Shown one piece after another: positions 43,328 to 55,179 of a stretch of DNA of 64,000 bases. The position numbers were made by a program, and so were the translations under genes. Numbering within the stretch: the first letter of the stretch is position 1; every line of letters starts with the position of its first letter. Source of the stretch: Lycorma delicatula (Eukaryota > Arthropoda > Insecta > Hemiptera > Fulgoridae); NCBI RefSeq assembly GCF_047948215.1, contig NC_134455.1, positions 347,123,842 to 347,187,841 on the forward strand, in the 5' to 3' direction. A model generated the notes under the pieces. It was not told the origin of the DNA. It saw only the letters and a list, made by a program, of their open reading frames with translations, and searched no databases.

Positions 43328-44296
43328 GGTAAAATCGAACCATAACGTAACCGCGTAAATCGCGGAAGAATCGGTAGCTTATTTTGGAATAAAATTTTAT
43401 GAATGATACGGATAAATTGAATAAGAAAAACATAATTTAAATGTTTCATTTATTTACCTTATTGATACAAAAGATGTTCAAAATGACTCTGGGGATCGAT
43501 GCACTTTTGTGCTCGGATCATCATATTGAGAATCGTCTGACACAAAAAGTTGTCAATTGCGTTGATTTTCTCGTTGAATGATCATCTTCAGTTCATCAAT
43601 ATTGTGGGAATTAGATGCATAAATTCTCTCCTTTTAGTAGCCCCAAAGGAAAAAATCGCAAGTACACAACTCTATTTGTCCATCAACAATATTTTCGAGA
43701 AGCCAGTTGCAATAATCAAGTCGTTTCGGTTTGTCTATCTCCTTCATTTGTAACGAGGTACGGTTTCAATTTTAATTCATGAAACATTTTACGAGAAGAT
43801 GTATATTTAATATCAGATTGTTGAGATAACTTGCGTATTGATTTTTTTTAACTGGCAGTAATTCTTCTTTCAATACTGGCAATCACCTGTAGAGTCCTAA
43901 CGGAAAGGTTTCCTATTTCGTTTTACATTCGGAAGCAAACCTGTTCTACGCCATTTTTTAACCAAACCGTGCATGTTACTCTTCGCTGGGATACAGGCAT
44001 TCGTAAATTTTTCTACCAATACTTGACATGATTCTTCAAACGATCCAGAATGAATACAAGCCTCAACTACAGCTATCTTCTCCTGGATTGATTAAAGCAT
44101 TTTACACAAAAACAATTGCACTCACAATGCTGCACTGCAACAAAACGTATACTGCACTGACATCGTAACCATCTGACAAACGGCAGCAACAATCTGTAGT
44201 AACACATCCACTAGTCGCGCTAGTTGTGTAAGAGTCTTTCATAAGTAGTGTTGGGTAGCGGTTTCATTATGGGTTCGGTTTTATAGTGCTCACTCT
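43319..44296 (-). mobile_element. Tc1/mariner element (DUF4817-type), 3' truncated inside
   Basis: Ends: left GGTGAGCAAGGTAAAATCGA with ACCATAACGTAACCGC; right, complementary strand, AGTGAGCACTATAAAACCGA with ACCCATAATGAAACCGC. TA repeats flank both ends. The total of about 1 kb lacks the catalytic half, so an internal deletion has occurred. Confidence 0.82.
43590..44100 (-). pseudogene. DUF4817-type transposase N-terminus
   Basis: Frame from about 44093: IQEKIAVVEACIHSGSFEES, CQVLVEKFTNACIPAKSNMH, GLVKKWRRTGLLPNVKRNRK, the complete DUF4817-type helix-turn-helix. It continues, after a stop and frameshift, with TLQVIASIEEELLPVKKS, IRKLSQQSDIKYTSSRKMFH and ELKLKPYLVTN, the second helix-turn-helix with its LKPY motif. 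The catalytic domain is missing. Not a host gene. Confidence 0.85.
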
Positions 44297-44307
44297 GTAT
44301 ATATATA

Positions 44308-45604
44308 CGAGGGTAAGTCAATTATTATCCGCAATGAAGTTATAAATTTTATTGCAATACAAATAGGAAACTTACATGCATATCATTTTTCAGCATAGTT
44401 GCCTTGCATTTCAACGCACTTGGTCCATAGTTGCACAAACTTCCTGATGCCCTAATAAAAGAAGGTTTTCGGTTGAGCTGCGAGCCAGAAAAGCACCGCT
44501 TCTTTCACTGTTTCGTCGGAGGTAAATTGACGGACCTTAATGCCTCTTTGAGTGAACTAAACAAGTGGTAGTCAGCAAGATCAGGACTATACGGAGGATG
44601 AGCTAGTACTTCAAAGTTGAGTTTCTAGAGATTTCAGCAGTGTGGGCAGCTGTATGTGGACGGGTATTGTCGTTCAAAAACACAACACCTTTTGACAGCA
44701 GTCCTCGGCGTTTGCTTCGAATTGCAGGCTTTAGGTAGGCAGTAAATATCTCACTGTAACGCGCACTGTTTATTTTCGTGCCCCTTTCCTCATAATGTTC
44801 CAGTACTGGACCTTGTGAGTCCCAAAAAAACGTAAGCATCAGTTTTCCTGCAGATGGCTGGGTCTTGAACCTTTTTTTGCATGGCGAATTTGGATGTTTC
44901 CATTCCATACTCTACCGTTTACTCTCCGGCTCGTAATGATGGATACATGTTTCGTCACCAGTAATGATTCTATCTAAGAAGATGTCCCGTACGTTACCAT
45001 AGCGATCCAAATGTTTTTGGCAGATGTTCAAGCGCGTTTGTTTATGCAACTGTGTTTTGGAACCCATCTTGCACAGACTTTATGAAACCCAATTCTGTTG
45101 TGGATGATATCGTAGGCAGAATCGTGACTAATTTGCAGACGATGTGCCGCTTCATCAATAGTTGCTCGTCTGTCTAAGAAAACCATGTTACGTGCACGCT
45201 CAATGTTTTCCTCATTTGTGGCGGTAAACGGTCGTCCGACTCCTTCGTCGTGCGTAACACTTGTTCGACCATTTTCGAATTTTTCAATCCATTCGTAGAC
45301 ACACTGTTGCGGCAACACACTTTTCCCGTACTGTACCGATAGTTTTCAATGAATTTAGACCCCTGATACACCTTCCGACTACAAAAAACGGATCACTGAA
45401 CGTTGCTCTTCTTTGGCGCTAACAGAAAGCGGAGCAGCCATGGTTAACGGCAGGTTAGCGATAATGGAACTAACCTAGCAGCATCAAACCTGTACAGACA
45501 CAACAACAATTAAACCACGCATGCGTCATCTACGCAGCACGACAGTACTACCAACATAAAAAAAAAATATAACTAAATTGCGGATAATAATTGACTTACT
45601 CTCG
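44308..45604 (-). mobile_element. Mariner-like element, full length
   Basis: Ends CGAGGGTAAGTCAATTATTA and the complement CGAGAGTAAGTCAATTATTA match for about 28 bp (to TCCGCAAT). TA duplications at 44306-44307 and 45605-45606. Length 1297 bp, the normal mariner size. It starts 12 bp after the preceding element, inside a TA run. Confidence 0.93.
44382..45441 (-). pseudogene. Mariner transposase, near full length, decayed
   Basis: ATG at 45441 opens AAPLSVSAKEEQRSVIRFL; three stops follow within 20 codons. Then CVYEWIEKFENGRTSVTHDE, the GVGRP linker, second helix-turn-helix ATIDEAAHRLQISHDSAYDI, GFHKVCARWVPK. First Asp in the ILIMTGDETCIHHYEPESKR-like region; then KTQPSAGKLMLTFFWDSQGP, VVFLNDNTRPHTA (second Asp), and after a frameshift PPYSPDLADYHLFSSLKEAL (third Asp). 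The tail is LWTKCVEMQGNYAEK. DD34D pattern retained, but at least two frameshifts and several stops. Confidence 0.9.
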
Positions 45605-45606
45605 TA

Positions 45607-46340
45607 TATGAGTGATTCATAATCAACAACCGGCCAGAGCAACTGAAAATAAATTGTTGAAAATTTTTATACACGTTCTTCGTATGGTGTTAGTGGACAC
45701 TACGAAAGGAATTTTTGAAATTCTGAATTTAAATAGGTAAAATACAGTAACAATGAAATTTACGATTATTTTTTTTAATTTCTCGGCAGCAGACTAAGAT
45801 ATCAACTTGATTTTTGGTGAGCATAATCGTGTGAATACCGTAAAACCAATTTGTAAATATATTGAGTTTAAAGGATTAAAATGAATTTATTTTTTTTTAC
45901 GCGGCTTTTTTTCTTCAAAAATGAAGTTATCAAGTGACTATTTTTTTTTGGTGAGTGTAATCTTCATGTCAATACCTAATAACCTATTTCTATTTTTTTT
46001 TTTTAATTCGACCTTGAAAGGAGTGAAAAAAGGTAAAAAAAAAGTTGTACATTGATTGCAAATTTTCCCCACTAGATTTGGGTTTACAAATATTCTTCAG
46101 ATTAATATCTGAAAACCATTTTATGGTTATTTTTGAATTTCGATTATTTGACGGGTTCAATGTTGTATGGCGCGGCTGCTCAACGAACACACTGCCACTG
46201 ATGTATATACGACGCGACTGGCCGTACCTGCCTCCGGTTACTTGACTAGAAAAGATAACAACAAAAAAGTTTACCCCGAAGGGAAACTGAAGTGACTATG
46301 CAGTGTGGGCGGAGCCGCGACGGGGATGCTAGTGTTAAAT
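45607..46340 (-). repeat. Repeat C copy
   Basis: Minus orientation. Contains TTTTCTAGTCAAGTAACCGG, GGCCAGTCGCGTCGTATATA and the AT-rich half, and on the far side GCGACGGGGATGCTAGTG (complement CACTAGCATCCCCGTCGC), which is the best view of the family's outer end. It is not split by a SINE, so it serves as reference for the copy at 12283. Confidence 0.75.
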
Positions 46341-47334
46341 TAAAATAAAATTAAATAGCCTGAAAAAAATTAAATCATTCTAAATTTAAATCATAAAAAG
46401 AACAAGTTGTAATTTACTATTTATCAGTTGTTTATTTAAATGATATGTTCATTATGTGTACTTTGAAAGTGATTTAATTTTACTGCATACAATATATTAT
46501 GCTTATTCATAAGAAAGTTGTTCTATACCAGGGGCATGCTTAAAACTCGGCCTTCACCCGATTATACTTTAAAAACATAATTATATTATAGTTAAATAAC
46601 ATAAAAAAGACCTTGTGCACTGTACCCTTTTGTTTCGTTTCGCAAATACTGTCTTGCTGCGTATGCAAAAAAATATTGCTTATTCTCCAGAAACATAAAA
46701 TACACAAAAAAAATCACTGGTTTTATAATACATTTTTCCTGTTTAGAAGAAATTCTAGTAAACACAACATTTTACTTCTGTATTTGCCAATAAAATAGGC
46801 CAAGAAAACTAATATACATTAGTCGTAGTCGATAGTTCTGAGAGCTCAATTAAAGATCGTTTTGTTTAGAGATGAAAATAATTAGTAGACGTTTATAATA
46901 ATTAATTATATTCCTGTAGATTAATAAAAAACCTTTCTTTTATTCTAGTTCCCACACTTCAATAGTAAAACAAATATATTTTCTTTGATTTTTTTAACAG
47001 ACAAATCTTGTAATTGTTTAATGATTATTCCAATCCCCAAATTAAAGAAATATTTTTTGACTAAAACATTGGTAGATGATTTTAAATCTCTCCTATTATA
47101 CTTAATATTAAAACCAAATAACGTTGTCTCTATCATCCTCAGATTTTTAGTTACGTCTCAAAAAAAAAAAAAAAAAAAAAAAATAGGAAAATTTACTCTT
47201 AATTCTATTATATTGTTTACGGATTGTTTAATGTAATCCACAGTCCCTCATAAATCGTAAATGAGATGAATATAGTATAAAATTTCATTTATTTTTCCAT
47301 GTACTCAACATTTAGAATTATCAACGGTGAATCA
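46341..47334. other. AT-rich DNA, no gene seen
   Basis: Contains a 23-base poly(A) run at about 47160-47182. No retrotransposon sequence could be recognised upstream of it. Confidence 0.5.
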
Positions 47335-47430
47335 ATTTTCTTATTGCGTCAATGAAAAATGCTTCCGGTCTTTCCTCGATCCACTACCTGACTACATCCT
47401 TCAGTTCATCATCAACATCCTTCGTAAAAA
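47335..47430 (-). pseudogene. Mariner transposase C-terminal fragment
   Basis: Minus strand: FTKDVDDELKDVVR, stop, WIEERPEAFFIDAIRKLIHR. This is the end of a mariner transposase (usual text DDELKxAVxQWLxxRPxxFFxxxIxKLxxRW). No TIRs nearby. Confidence 0.75.
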
Positions 47431-47805
47431 TTAATATTCTCAATATTCAAATGAAAATTTATTCCAGTAATAAATTTAACAAATAATTATATAAAGTTCC
47501 AGTCTCTGGAGTACGTAGAGCAACATAAAAGCTCCAGTGCCAAAGGTATTAATATATAAATGAGTCTTAAAATATAGCCTGATCTAAATAAAATTAATCT
47601 AAAGTTTATCCAGTCGAGTCTAGTTCATATTGCTAATCAATACATATAAAGTTGTATGCAGCACATTAATGGTTCGATTCGCAACAATAATACAAAACCT
47701 TTGATCGTATTATCAATTTTGAACATTCTATTTCAATATTATTCGTTTTGTGTAAATTTAATTCATTCTAATTTAGTAAACAAAGTATTAGTGTCCTGAA
47801 TATGT

Positions 47806-47956
47806 TTTTTTAACGTCCGGGACCACCGTGTTAGGTATTGCTTCAGAGGATAAGATAAATGATTTGTAGCGTGTGAAAATGCCATGCCTGACCGGGATTC
47901 GAACTCGGGACCTTCCGGATGAAAGGCCGAGACGCTACCACTTGCGCCTGTGGAGT
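47806..47956 (-). repeat. SINE-A copy, best preserved
   Basis: From the high-coordinate end: CAGGCGCAAGTGGTAGCGTC (box A-like), TCGGCCTTTCATCCGGAAGG, box B GGTCCCGAGTTCGAATCCCG, GGTCAGGCATGGCATTTTCA, CACGCTACAAATCATTTATC and a tail ending TAACACGGTGGTCCCGGACG. It would be transcribed by RNA polymerase III from the internal A and B boxes. No coding capacity. Confidence 0.85.
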
Positions 47957-48782
47957 GTCCTGAATACTGACAACCCACTTCACCTCTTTAATGAAGATTT
48001 CTTTTTCCACAGTTATAAGTTTTATACTATTATCTAACATGTTATATATTTTAGGTCCTAAATAGACAAATGACTTTCGAAACCGCGCTTTAAATACAGC
48101 CGAGATTTATGTATTTTCTGCAGCCATACTTCTTGTATTGTATACATTATTTATTTTATGATCTTTACAACTATTGATTGTTTGTGGGTAAAATATTCAG
48201 TTTTTTTGAAAAATTAAAGAGATGAGTTGAAACTGCTTTTGAAATCCATAATTCAGAACCTTTAATTAAACTCTACATAAAGATTGATTTTGTATTTCAT
48301 CTTCAATTAGGGAAAGAAGTGAAAATTGTGGGGCGCCCATGCCTGAGAATATAAAACCTGAGAAATAGTTTAAATTTCAACTTATAAGATCCCCCCCCCC
48401 CCAAACGATTGCACGCGATATGTGTATCCAAGCATTATCTTGATGCAGAATTAACGATTCCATGAGTTGTCAAACATAATACATACCTGTATTTTGACGT
48501 CTCTGTATGTCGCACAGATACAGGTTATATCTGAGTGTATTATTAGATGACACGCTCTTGTCGGATGGCCAGTTTGATTTAATTTGTAATAAAATCAATC
48601 TTTATTGTTTTTATATGAAACACCTTAATAAAAGGCTAACCTTGTCGTTATTAAGTACTGAATACTTTTTCGTTTATTCCCATTTAAAATATATTCTCAT
48701 AATATTTCAAAATTTATGATACAAAAATGGGATGCTGATCATTGCTTGACATCCACAAGAATGAATCGTATAGACTAGATTA
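47957..48782. other. No gene seen
   Basis: AT-rich, with a C12 run at about 48391. The 70-codon frame at 48507-48719 has no recognised relatives. Confidence 0.5.
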
Positions 48783-48885
48783 TACACAGAGTTCAAAAAG
48801 TGAAGCAACATTATAAATGAACAAGTTTCAATAGTAGTTGAAAGCGGCCACCATTATGCGATTCACACATTTCATATTCATTTAT
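48783..48885 (+). mobile_element. Solo end of the 7.6-kb Tc1/mariner family
   Basis: ACAGAGTTCAAAAAGTGAAG and TTTCAATAGTAGTTGAAAGC, GGCCACCATTATGCGATTCA match 7602-7700 in order. The opposite end is not found. Confidence 0.7.
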
Positions 48886-48912
48886 TTTATTCGTGCATGG
48901 GATAATGAAATA

Positions 48913-49161
48913 TTAACTTTGACGTTTTTTCATTACTGAATTTGAGATGTTTCGTAACCCAATCAAAGGATGAAAAAAATTATTTGTGAGAGGTACACGC
49001 CAACTAATTAATTCAATTAAAATCGGTATCTGATCAATGGCGTAATTCTCACACGCAAAAATATCGGCCGTATTTCTTTTACAACAATGAATTAACTGGA
49101 GAAATAACGGGTTATTTTGCCCAATACGACAAATAAACATATAGAATTTGTTCGACGGCAT
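48913..49161 (-). other. Unrecognised 82-codon open frame
   Basis: Opens MPSNKFYMFICRIGQNNPLF and contains LQLIHCCKRNTADIFACENY and a RNISNSVMKK end. Its residue mix is less biased than chance frames in this AT-rich DNA and it has five cysteines, but I do not recognise a family. It follows the solo transposon end at 48783, so it may be a decayed insert. No promoter or splice signals were noted. Confidence 0.2.
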
Positions 49162-49364
49162 TGAAAAGAATCCGAATATGAAGTACAGTTAATACCGTTT
49201 TAATCCCTTCGAGAACTTTGTTGCCCGGGAAACACTACACTAATTGTTAAGTCATTGTGAGCATTCTTGAAATGGAATAAACTAACAAGAATGCGGTACC
49301 AAAATGCGAATTCGTTTCCAAAGATCCTTAACTGTGTAGATATGTTTTCACTCTATTAATTATT

Positions 49365-49450
49365 ACGACCTCAGTGGTGGAATGGTAGGGTCTATTCGAA
49401 TCATCTGGAAGGTTCTGGGTTCGAATTTTAGGCACACATGGCAATTTTTT
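49365..49450 (+). repeat. SINE-A head, plus strand
   Basis: CCTCAGTGGTGGAATGGTAG (box A region), CATCTGGAAGGTTCTGGG with box B GGTTCTGGGTTCGAATTTTA, CACACATGGCAATTTTTTT. It aligns with SINE-A by landmarks and ends in a T7 run, an RNA polymerase III-type terminator. It could also be a decayed tRNA gene, but the CATGGCATTTT extension favours the SINE. Confidence 0.65.
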
Positions 49451-49537
49451 TAATAAATTACAAAAAATCATTTTTCATATGTAAATGTATTTGGGCGGTT
49501 AGCATGCAGTTACTAAAATAAAAAATTATACATTATA

Positions 49538-50805
49538 CGAGGGTAAGTCAAAAAGTAAAGAGAAATTTTGAATTTTCTCCCAATCACATGTACGGCAGCA
49601 GTGATTGTTCTGCTATAATTAATAAGCTCTATCAGCTGTTCATTAAAAGCATTGTTTCACTGTTAGTTATTTGTGATTATGTTTAAACTTCTGTTTAAAA
49701 TTAGTGCTGCTCCTTTGTCTGATTGCACCAAGGAAGAAATGCTAGAAGTGATACGTTTCCTCAGTTCAGAAGGGGTGAAACCACCAATTATTATTCCTCG
49801 AATGCAGCATCAATATGGAGAGAGTTGTTTGAGTGGAAGCAAGATCTACGAATTTCTGTCTGTGATGAACAGCGGCAATGTTAGATTCCCACTTCAAAGA
49901 TTAACGACAATACTGAAACGGTTAAACAAATGATTCTCGGTAATCGACGAATTACAGTTGATAACACTGCAAGTGAGTTGAATATAAGCCATGGGTCTGC
50001 ATTTTCAATCATTCATGATTCTTTAAACTTTCGTGCTCGCTAGGTTCCACGTTAACTGACCAGCATCCACAAAGAAAATCGTTTGAAATTTTTCCAGAAG
50101 CTTTTGAAACGTTACAAGGATGAAGGAAACTCATTTATTAAGCGAATAATAACCGTTGATGAGACACGGGTCCATCACTTTGAACTCGAGAGTAAGCGAC
50201 AAAGTTTAGCGTTGAAACACCCTTCATCTCTCACAACAAAAAAGTTCAAAACTCAGATGTCTGCAGGATAGGTGATAATGACGATTTTCTGGGATATGGA
50301 AAGTTTGTTTTTGGTTTACTTTACACCTAAAGGTCAATCAGTAAACAGTGACAACTACTGTGAACTACTGCGTTTACTGGAGCAAAAAATCAAATCTAAA
50401 AGACGTGCTAAACTTTCTAAAGGAGTGATTTTGCTTCAGGATAACGCTCGACCTTATACGGCTAAAAAAACAGTCCTTTGCCTTAAAGATCTCGGTTTTG
50501 AGCTGCTGAATCAGCCTCCATACAGTCCGGACCTGGTTCCAAACGATTTTCATCTTTTTGGCCCATTAAAAGAAGAGTTGCGAGGGAATCATTATCTACC
50601 TGATGAAGAGATCATAGAAGCGGTGAAAAGCACACCAGACCGAAAACTTTCTTCCAGAAAGGGATTCACAAGCTCATTAAAAGATGGACAAAGTGCATAG
50701 AAGTAAGAAGGGATAATATTGAAAACTAATGCGTGTATGATTTATGCAAGTACAAATAATATATTGATTTTTTTTTAATTTCACTTTACTTTTTTCTTGC
50801 CCTTG
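49538..50805 (+). mobile_element. Mariner-like element, full length
   Basis: Ends CGAGGGTAAGTCAAAAAGTA and the complement CAAGGGCAAGAAAAAAGTAA match for about 30 bp. TA duplications at 49536-49537 and 50806-50807. 1268 bp. Confidence 0.93.
49679..50729 (+). pseudogene. Mariner transposase, near full length, decayed
   Basis: ATG at 49679. First helix-turn-helix: CTKEEMLEVIRFLSSEGVKP and MQHQYGESCLSGSKIYEFLS. After a frameshift: QMILGNRRITVDNTASELNI and SHGSAFSIIHDSLNFRAR, then two in-frame stops where Trp and Gln codons are expected. Then FFQKLLKRYKDEGNSFIKRI, TVDETRVHHFELESKRQSLA (first Asp), a stop before 50272, VILLQDNARPYTAKK (second Asp), NQPPYSPDLVPNDFHLFGPL (third), and after a last frameshift KGIHKLIKRWTKCIEV ending in a stop. 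All DD34D residues persist, but four or more lesions disable it. Confidence 0.92.
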
Positions 50806-50835
50806 TATTTACGTTTCCTGATAATTGTGAATTAC

Positions 50836-51488
50836 ACTCAGGGTGATTCACGTATTGCTACCAGCGCTTTCTGAGCTCATTCTATTAAAGAAAATAATGT
50901 AAAATTTCACTTATACATGCGTCCGGAAACGCTCCATTAGCGAGTTACGGCTAGCAAAAGATTTTGCCTTCATTCCTGACAAAGAGTGAAATAAAACCAT
51001 ACTGAAAATCTAGGAACCCAAATTAAGGAATAAACTTCATGATCTCTTATGAATTTTGACCTGAAAAATTGAATAAAACAGGTTCCAGAATCGTATTTTT
51101 AGTATTTTTCATAACATCCGACGTAAACAAGAATTTTTTTTTGTCTTAAAACACGTTTTTCTTTGCGTTTGTAATACAAAAATTTAGTTAAATGACTAAG
51201 AATTGAGTAAAATTATTATCAAAACATGTAGAGAATTTAATTCTGAGAAAATTTATTTAAAATAGTCCCGTAAAAATCAAATACAAGTTGAAGAACTTTA
51301 TTACTAACCGTATGAAAACCCTTAATTTGGATTTATTTCTCTCTTTTCCCAGGATGAAGACGAAATTTTTCGCTAGCCGTAACTCTCTAACGGAGTGTTT
51401 CCGGACCCATGTTTATATGAACGATTTTTCATTAATTTCGTTAGAAGAATAAGCTCAGAACGCGTCGGTAAAACTACGTGAGTCACTA
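50836..51488. mobile_element. MITE with about 140-bp TIRs
   Basis: Left arm GGGTGATTCACGTATTGCTA, CAGCGCTTTCTGAGCTCATT, GTCCGGAAACGCTCCATTAG, CGAGTTACGGCTAGC; right arm is its complement (GCTAGCCGTAACTCTCTAAC, GGAGTGTTTCCGGAC, TAAGCTCAGAACGCGTCGGT, CTACGTGAGTCAC). Middle is AT-rich and non-coding. Confidence 0.9.
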
Positions 51489-52448
<960 letters not shown>

Positions 52449-53155
52449 TCTGATGTGGACACCACGTGACGTACTTGTACGCCTATTAAATTAGATATAC
52501 ACTGTTTTTTTTTTTAATGTAAAGTACATAATATTTTATTTCATTAATAACTTCTGATATTTTTCATATTTTTTTTATTTTTATTAAAAAAAGAAATATG
52601 AAAAAATTTTGATTTGTTTTACGATGAATTATTATTCATCGTATAACATTTTACAATTTGAGGTTAATAATAATTGATAAATCAATATATTTAAATTTAA
52701 AAATTAAAAAAAAAGGAATGAAGTCTGTTCGAACCGATTTGCCTTCTCCTTGTAAGATCCAAATGTTTCGTTAATTAAACCTTTCTTTGGCTATAACTCT
52801 GTAACCAATGAAAATAAGTACCACTTATGATACATCGTTGAAAATCTCTTAATGAGGGCTTATTACTGCAGTTAATGTCCAGAATCCAAAAGAAATTGGA
52901 TTTTGTACTTTTTTGGAAACTTTTAGTTCTGTCGATTGCAATCAGAAGGGGAGATGCGCATCTAGATGTTACCACAGTCCTAAATCCAAAATTTCAACAT
53001 TCTACGGCTAATCGTTTTTGAGTTATGCGAGATACGTGCATACAGACGTCACGCTGAAACTAGTCAAAATGAATTTAGGGATGGTCAAAATGGATATCTC
53101 CGTTGAAATCTGAAAACCGAAATTTTTCGCGATTACAATTCGTCAAGGACGGTAA
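52449..53155 (-). mobile_element. MITE-T copy C
   Basis: Begins TCTGATGTGGACACCACGTG with ACTTGTACGCCTATTAAATT; the far end is damaged after CGCGATTACAATTCGTCAAG. Otherwise colinear with copies B and E. Confidence 0.78.
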
Positions 53156-53399
53156 AGTGAATGTTTGTTTGTCCTGTATGCGATCCTATATCATTCATCC
53201 GGTTGCGATGAAACTTTGGTAAATTGCGCGCACGCCCGCGAAGCTACCCATTACAATAGGTAGCTTTCTTATGAAATTTACCTAATAATTACAAATACTA
53301 AACTATATTTAATAGAAATTATTTGTATGCACATTGGTGATCAACTTAGTTTAATGTAAAACCCACATTTTAGTCCAACAACACTTAGTTTAGTCTATA
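53156..53399 (+). repeat. Helitron-like interior block
   Basis: GTTTGTTTGTCCTGTATGCG, ATCATTCATCCGGTTGCGAT, GAAACTTTGG and GCGCACGCCCGCGAAGC are the sort of text found inside arthropod Helitrons. GTAGCTTTCTTATGAAAT here recurs at 21839. No ends seen. Confidence 0.35.
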
Positions 53400-54442
53400 A
53401 ATAATAGTTTATTGGCAAAAATTTACATAATAATTTACAGAAGGTGTTGAAAATCTTCCACCTAAGAAATCCTGTAGCATTTCCAATGGCAAGTGGCGCT
53501 CCCCTGTTGCAATCAAAAATCACACTCATCCTCTTGGAGTAGGGCTATGAAGTGTTGCATAATTTTTCGATAGACGGCAGTATCTACAGTTTTTTTTTTT
53601 TTCAAATTACAAGTCCTATTATTCATCGCCTTGAAATTGCACACCATACGCCTATTTTTTTTTTTTTTTTTTTGTGAGTGTAGGGGAGACTCAAAGAATA
53701 TATGCGGGTTTTCAGTACTTTAAGTCCGGTAGTTCTGATTATTAACATACCCATCAAAACACTTGATCTGTGAATAACACTTGATCTAAAATGCCAATGT
53801 GGCCTCTAATGTAGTTCTTGAAACATTGATAGTAATAAACCCCTTTTTCATAATTATCATTAGTTAGATCATGGAAAACCAGCATTCGATACAGATAACA
53901 TTTCAGCATTTTTCTCGCTGCAATGCTAGCTTAATCTAGTGAAACATTCTTTTCCCGGCTTAGTCTCCGCATACGTTTATGAGAAAATCCTGTAACTGCC
54001 TCTTTAATATCCCCTGTAACACTTCCGTCGTTAAAATTTACCAGTGTCGATCACGTTTTTGAACTAACACCGAACGTGTTTCGTGAAAAAATTTAACTAA
54101 CTTTCAAATAACACTTTTAACTGGTGTTTCCTTTTCAAAATTTTCTCTGAACTTCCACCGACATACAATATGAGATTTAGTTTTAAAATAATTTTCCATC
54201 ACGAATACATGTTCTTCAACAGTTAACCGCATTTTAACAAACAACAAAACAGGATTACCCAACCTTGTTCAAAAGCTAATGCTGCATACAGCCTGGCAAT
54301 ACTCAAATGTGCAGGCAATAAACAATCCTCACCACTACAACTCAAATTATACAAATATCTTTCCCATTATTTTACCCATCTCACACCAATATATTTACTA
54401 AATGTATTTACTAAATGCATATTTTTGTTAAAGTGAATATAT
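53400..54442 (-). mobile_element. Tc1/mariner element (DUF4817-type)
   Basis: Minus-orientation element whose leader (54250-54410: GGTGAGGATTGTTTATTGCC, CAGGCTGTATGCAGC) and start match the element split at 13330. Terminal repeats are not clear; a perfect palindrome lies at the 5' side (54443). Confidence 0.75.
53430..54232 (-). pseudogene. DUF4817-type transposase relic
   Basis: ATG at 54232: MRLTVEEHVFVMENYFKTKS, HIVCRWKFRENFEKETPVKS (helix-turn-helix), then with stops LVKFFHETRSVLVQKRDRHW, KRMRRLSREKNVS. After a deletion: AARKMLKCYLYRMLVFHD, NYIRGHIGILDQVLFTDQVF (TD holds the first catalytic Asp), DGYVNNQNYRT-like, and MVCNFKAMNNR, IALLQEDECDFDCNRGAPLA-like, where the second Asp of the usual QQDGAxPH is no longer present. 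The C-terminus is missing. Confidence 0.8.
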
Positions 54443-54496
54443 AAAGAGGCCCCATCAAACAGTAGTTTATAAACTACTGTTTGATGGGGCCTCTTT
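54443..54496. repeat. Perfect 54-bp palindrome
   Basis: Arm 54443-54469 (AAAGAGGCCCCATCAAACAG then TAGTTTA) and arm 54470-54496 are exact complements with no spacer. GGGCCTCTTT and CAGTAGTTTATG also occur at 13308-13338, near the start of the related element. Confidence 0.97.
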
Positions 54497-54982
54497 CAAG
54501 TTCAGCACTATGTATTTCAAGATTATTTATAGTATTACACAAATATTTGTAGGATTATTTACACTAAGCCGCTCGATGGAGGCTTTCAGATTTTAAGCTT
54601 ATACGTTGGAAAATCTCCTCCGGCTCTGGGTTAGTATAAATAAAATAACAACTATTTGTGACTCTTGTATTAAACGAACACACAACTATATACACGCAAA
54701 TAGTTACCATTAAATATAGATTACTATTTACTCTACAGAGTAATATCAAAGTATGGAAAAGGCTTCATATTTCGAAAGTAAGGGATACTAAGAAAGGGAA
54801 AGTAAGGGAGTAGAAACAAGTGCGGACTTATTTAGTTCATGATTTTTTATGCTGTATTTAAACGTTTTGTTTGCCATGTTGGATTCGCCAAATTCAAATT
54901 ATTTTTTTTTCTTTTGTTTTACGGGAATCGACTGCTAAGGTCATTGCCCCGTCACATTCTTAAAAAAAAGGTTAGTATCACC

Positions 54983-55140
54983 ATCAGGGTCGGCCCATGT
55001 AAGGGTGTAAAGAACCCGTACATTTTTTTAAAAAAAACATAAAATACACAAAACGACAATAAAATACACTTATGGGGTGTAAAGGGCCCCGATCATAAAA
55101 TTTGAGAAAATAACACAAAGTACATAAATGGAAATAAGTC
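54983..55140 (+). mobile_element. hAT-like end words with duplication (candidate)
   Basis: CAGGGTCGGCCCATGTAAGG then GGTGTAAAGAACCCGTAC, and a second GGGGTGTAAAGGGCCCCGAT with CATAAAATTTGAG about 60 bp on. The CAGGG(C/T)CGGCCC start is seen in many insect hAT MITEs. No other end found. Confidence 0.3.
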
Positions 55141-55179
55141 TTTACAATACCATTATCTCCTTCTACTTGCCTCACTTAT

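Noticed and set aside
49365..49450. Possible functional tRNA gene
   Set aside because: Has box A- and box B-like words and a T run, but the acceptor ends do not pair convincingly and the CATGGCA extension matches SINE-A.
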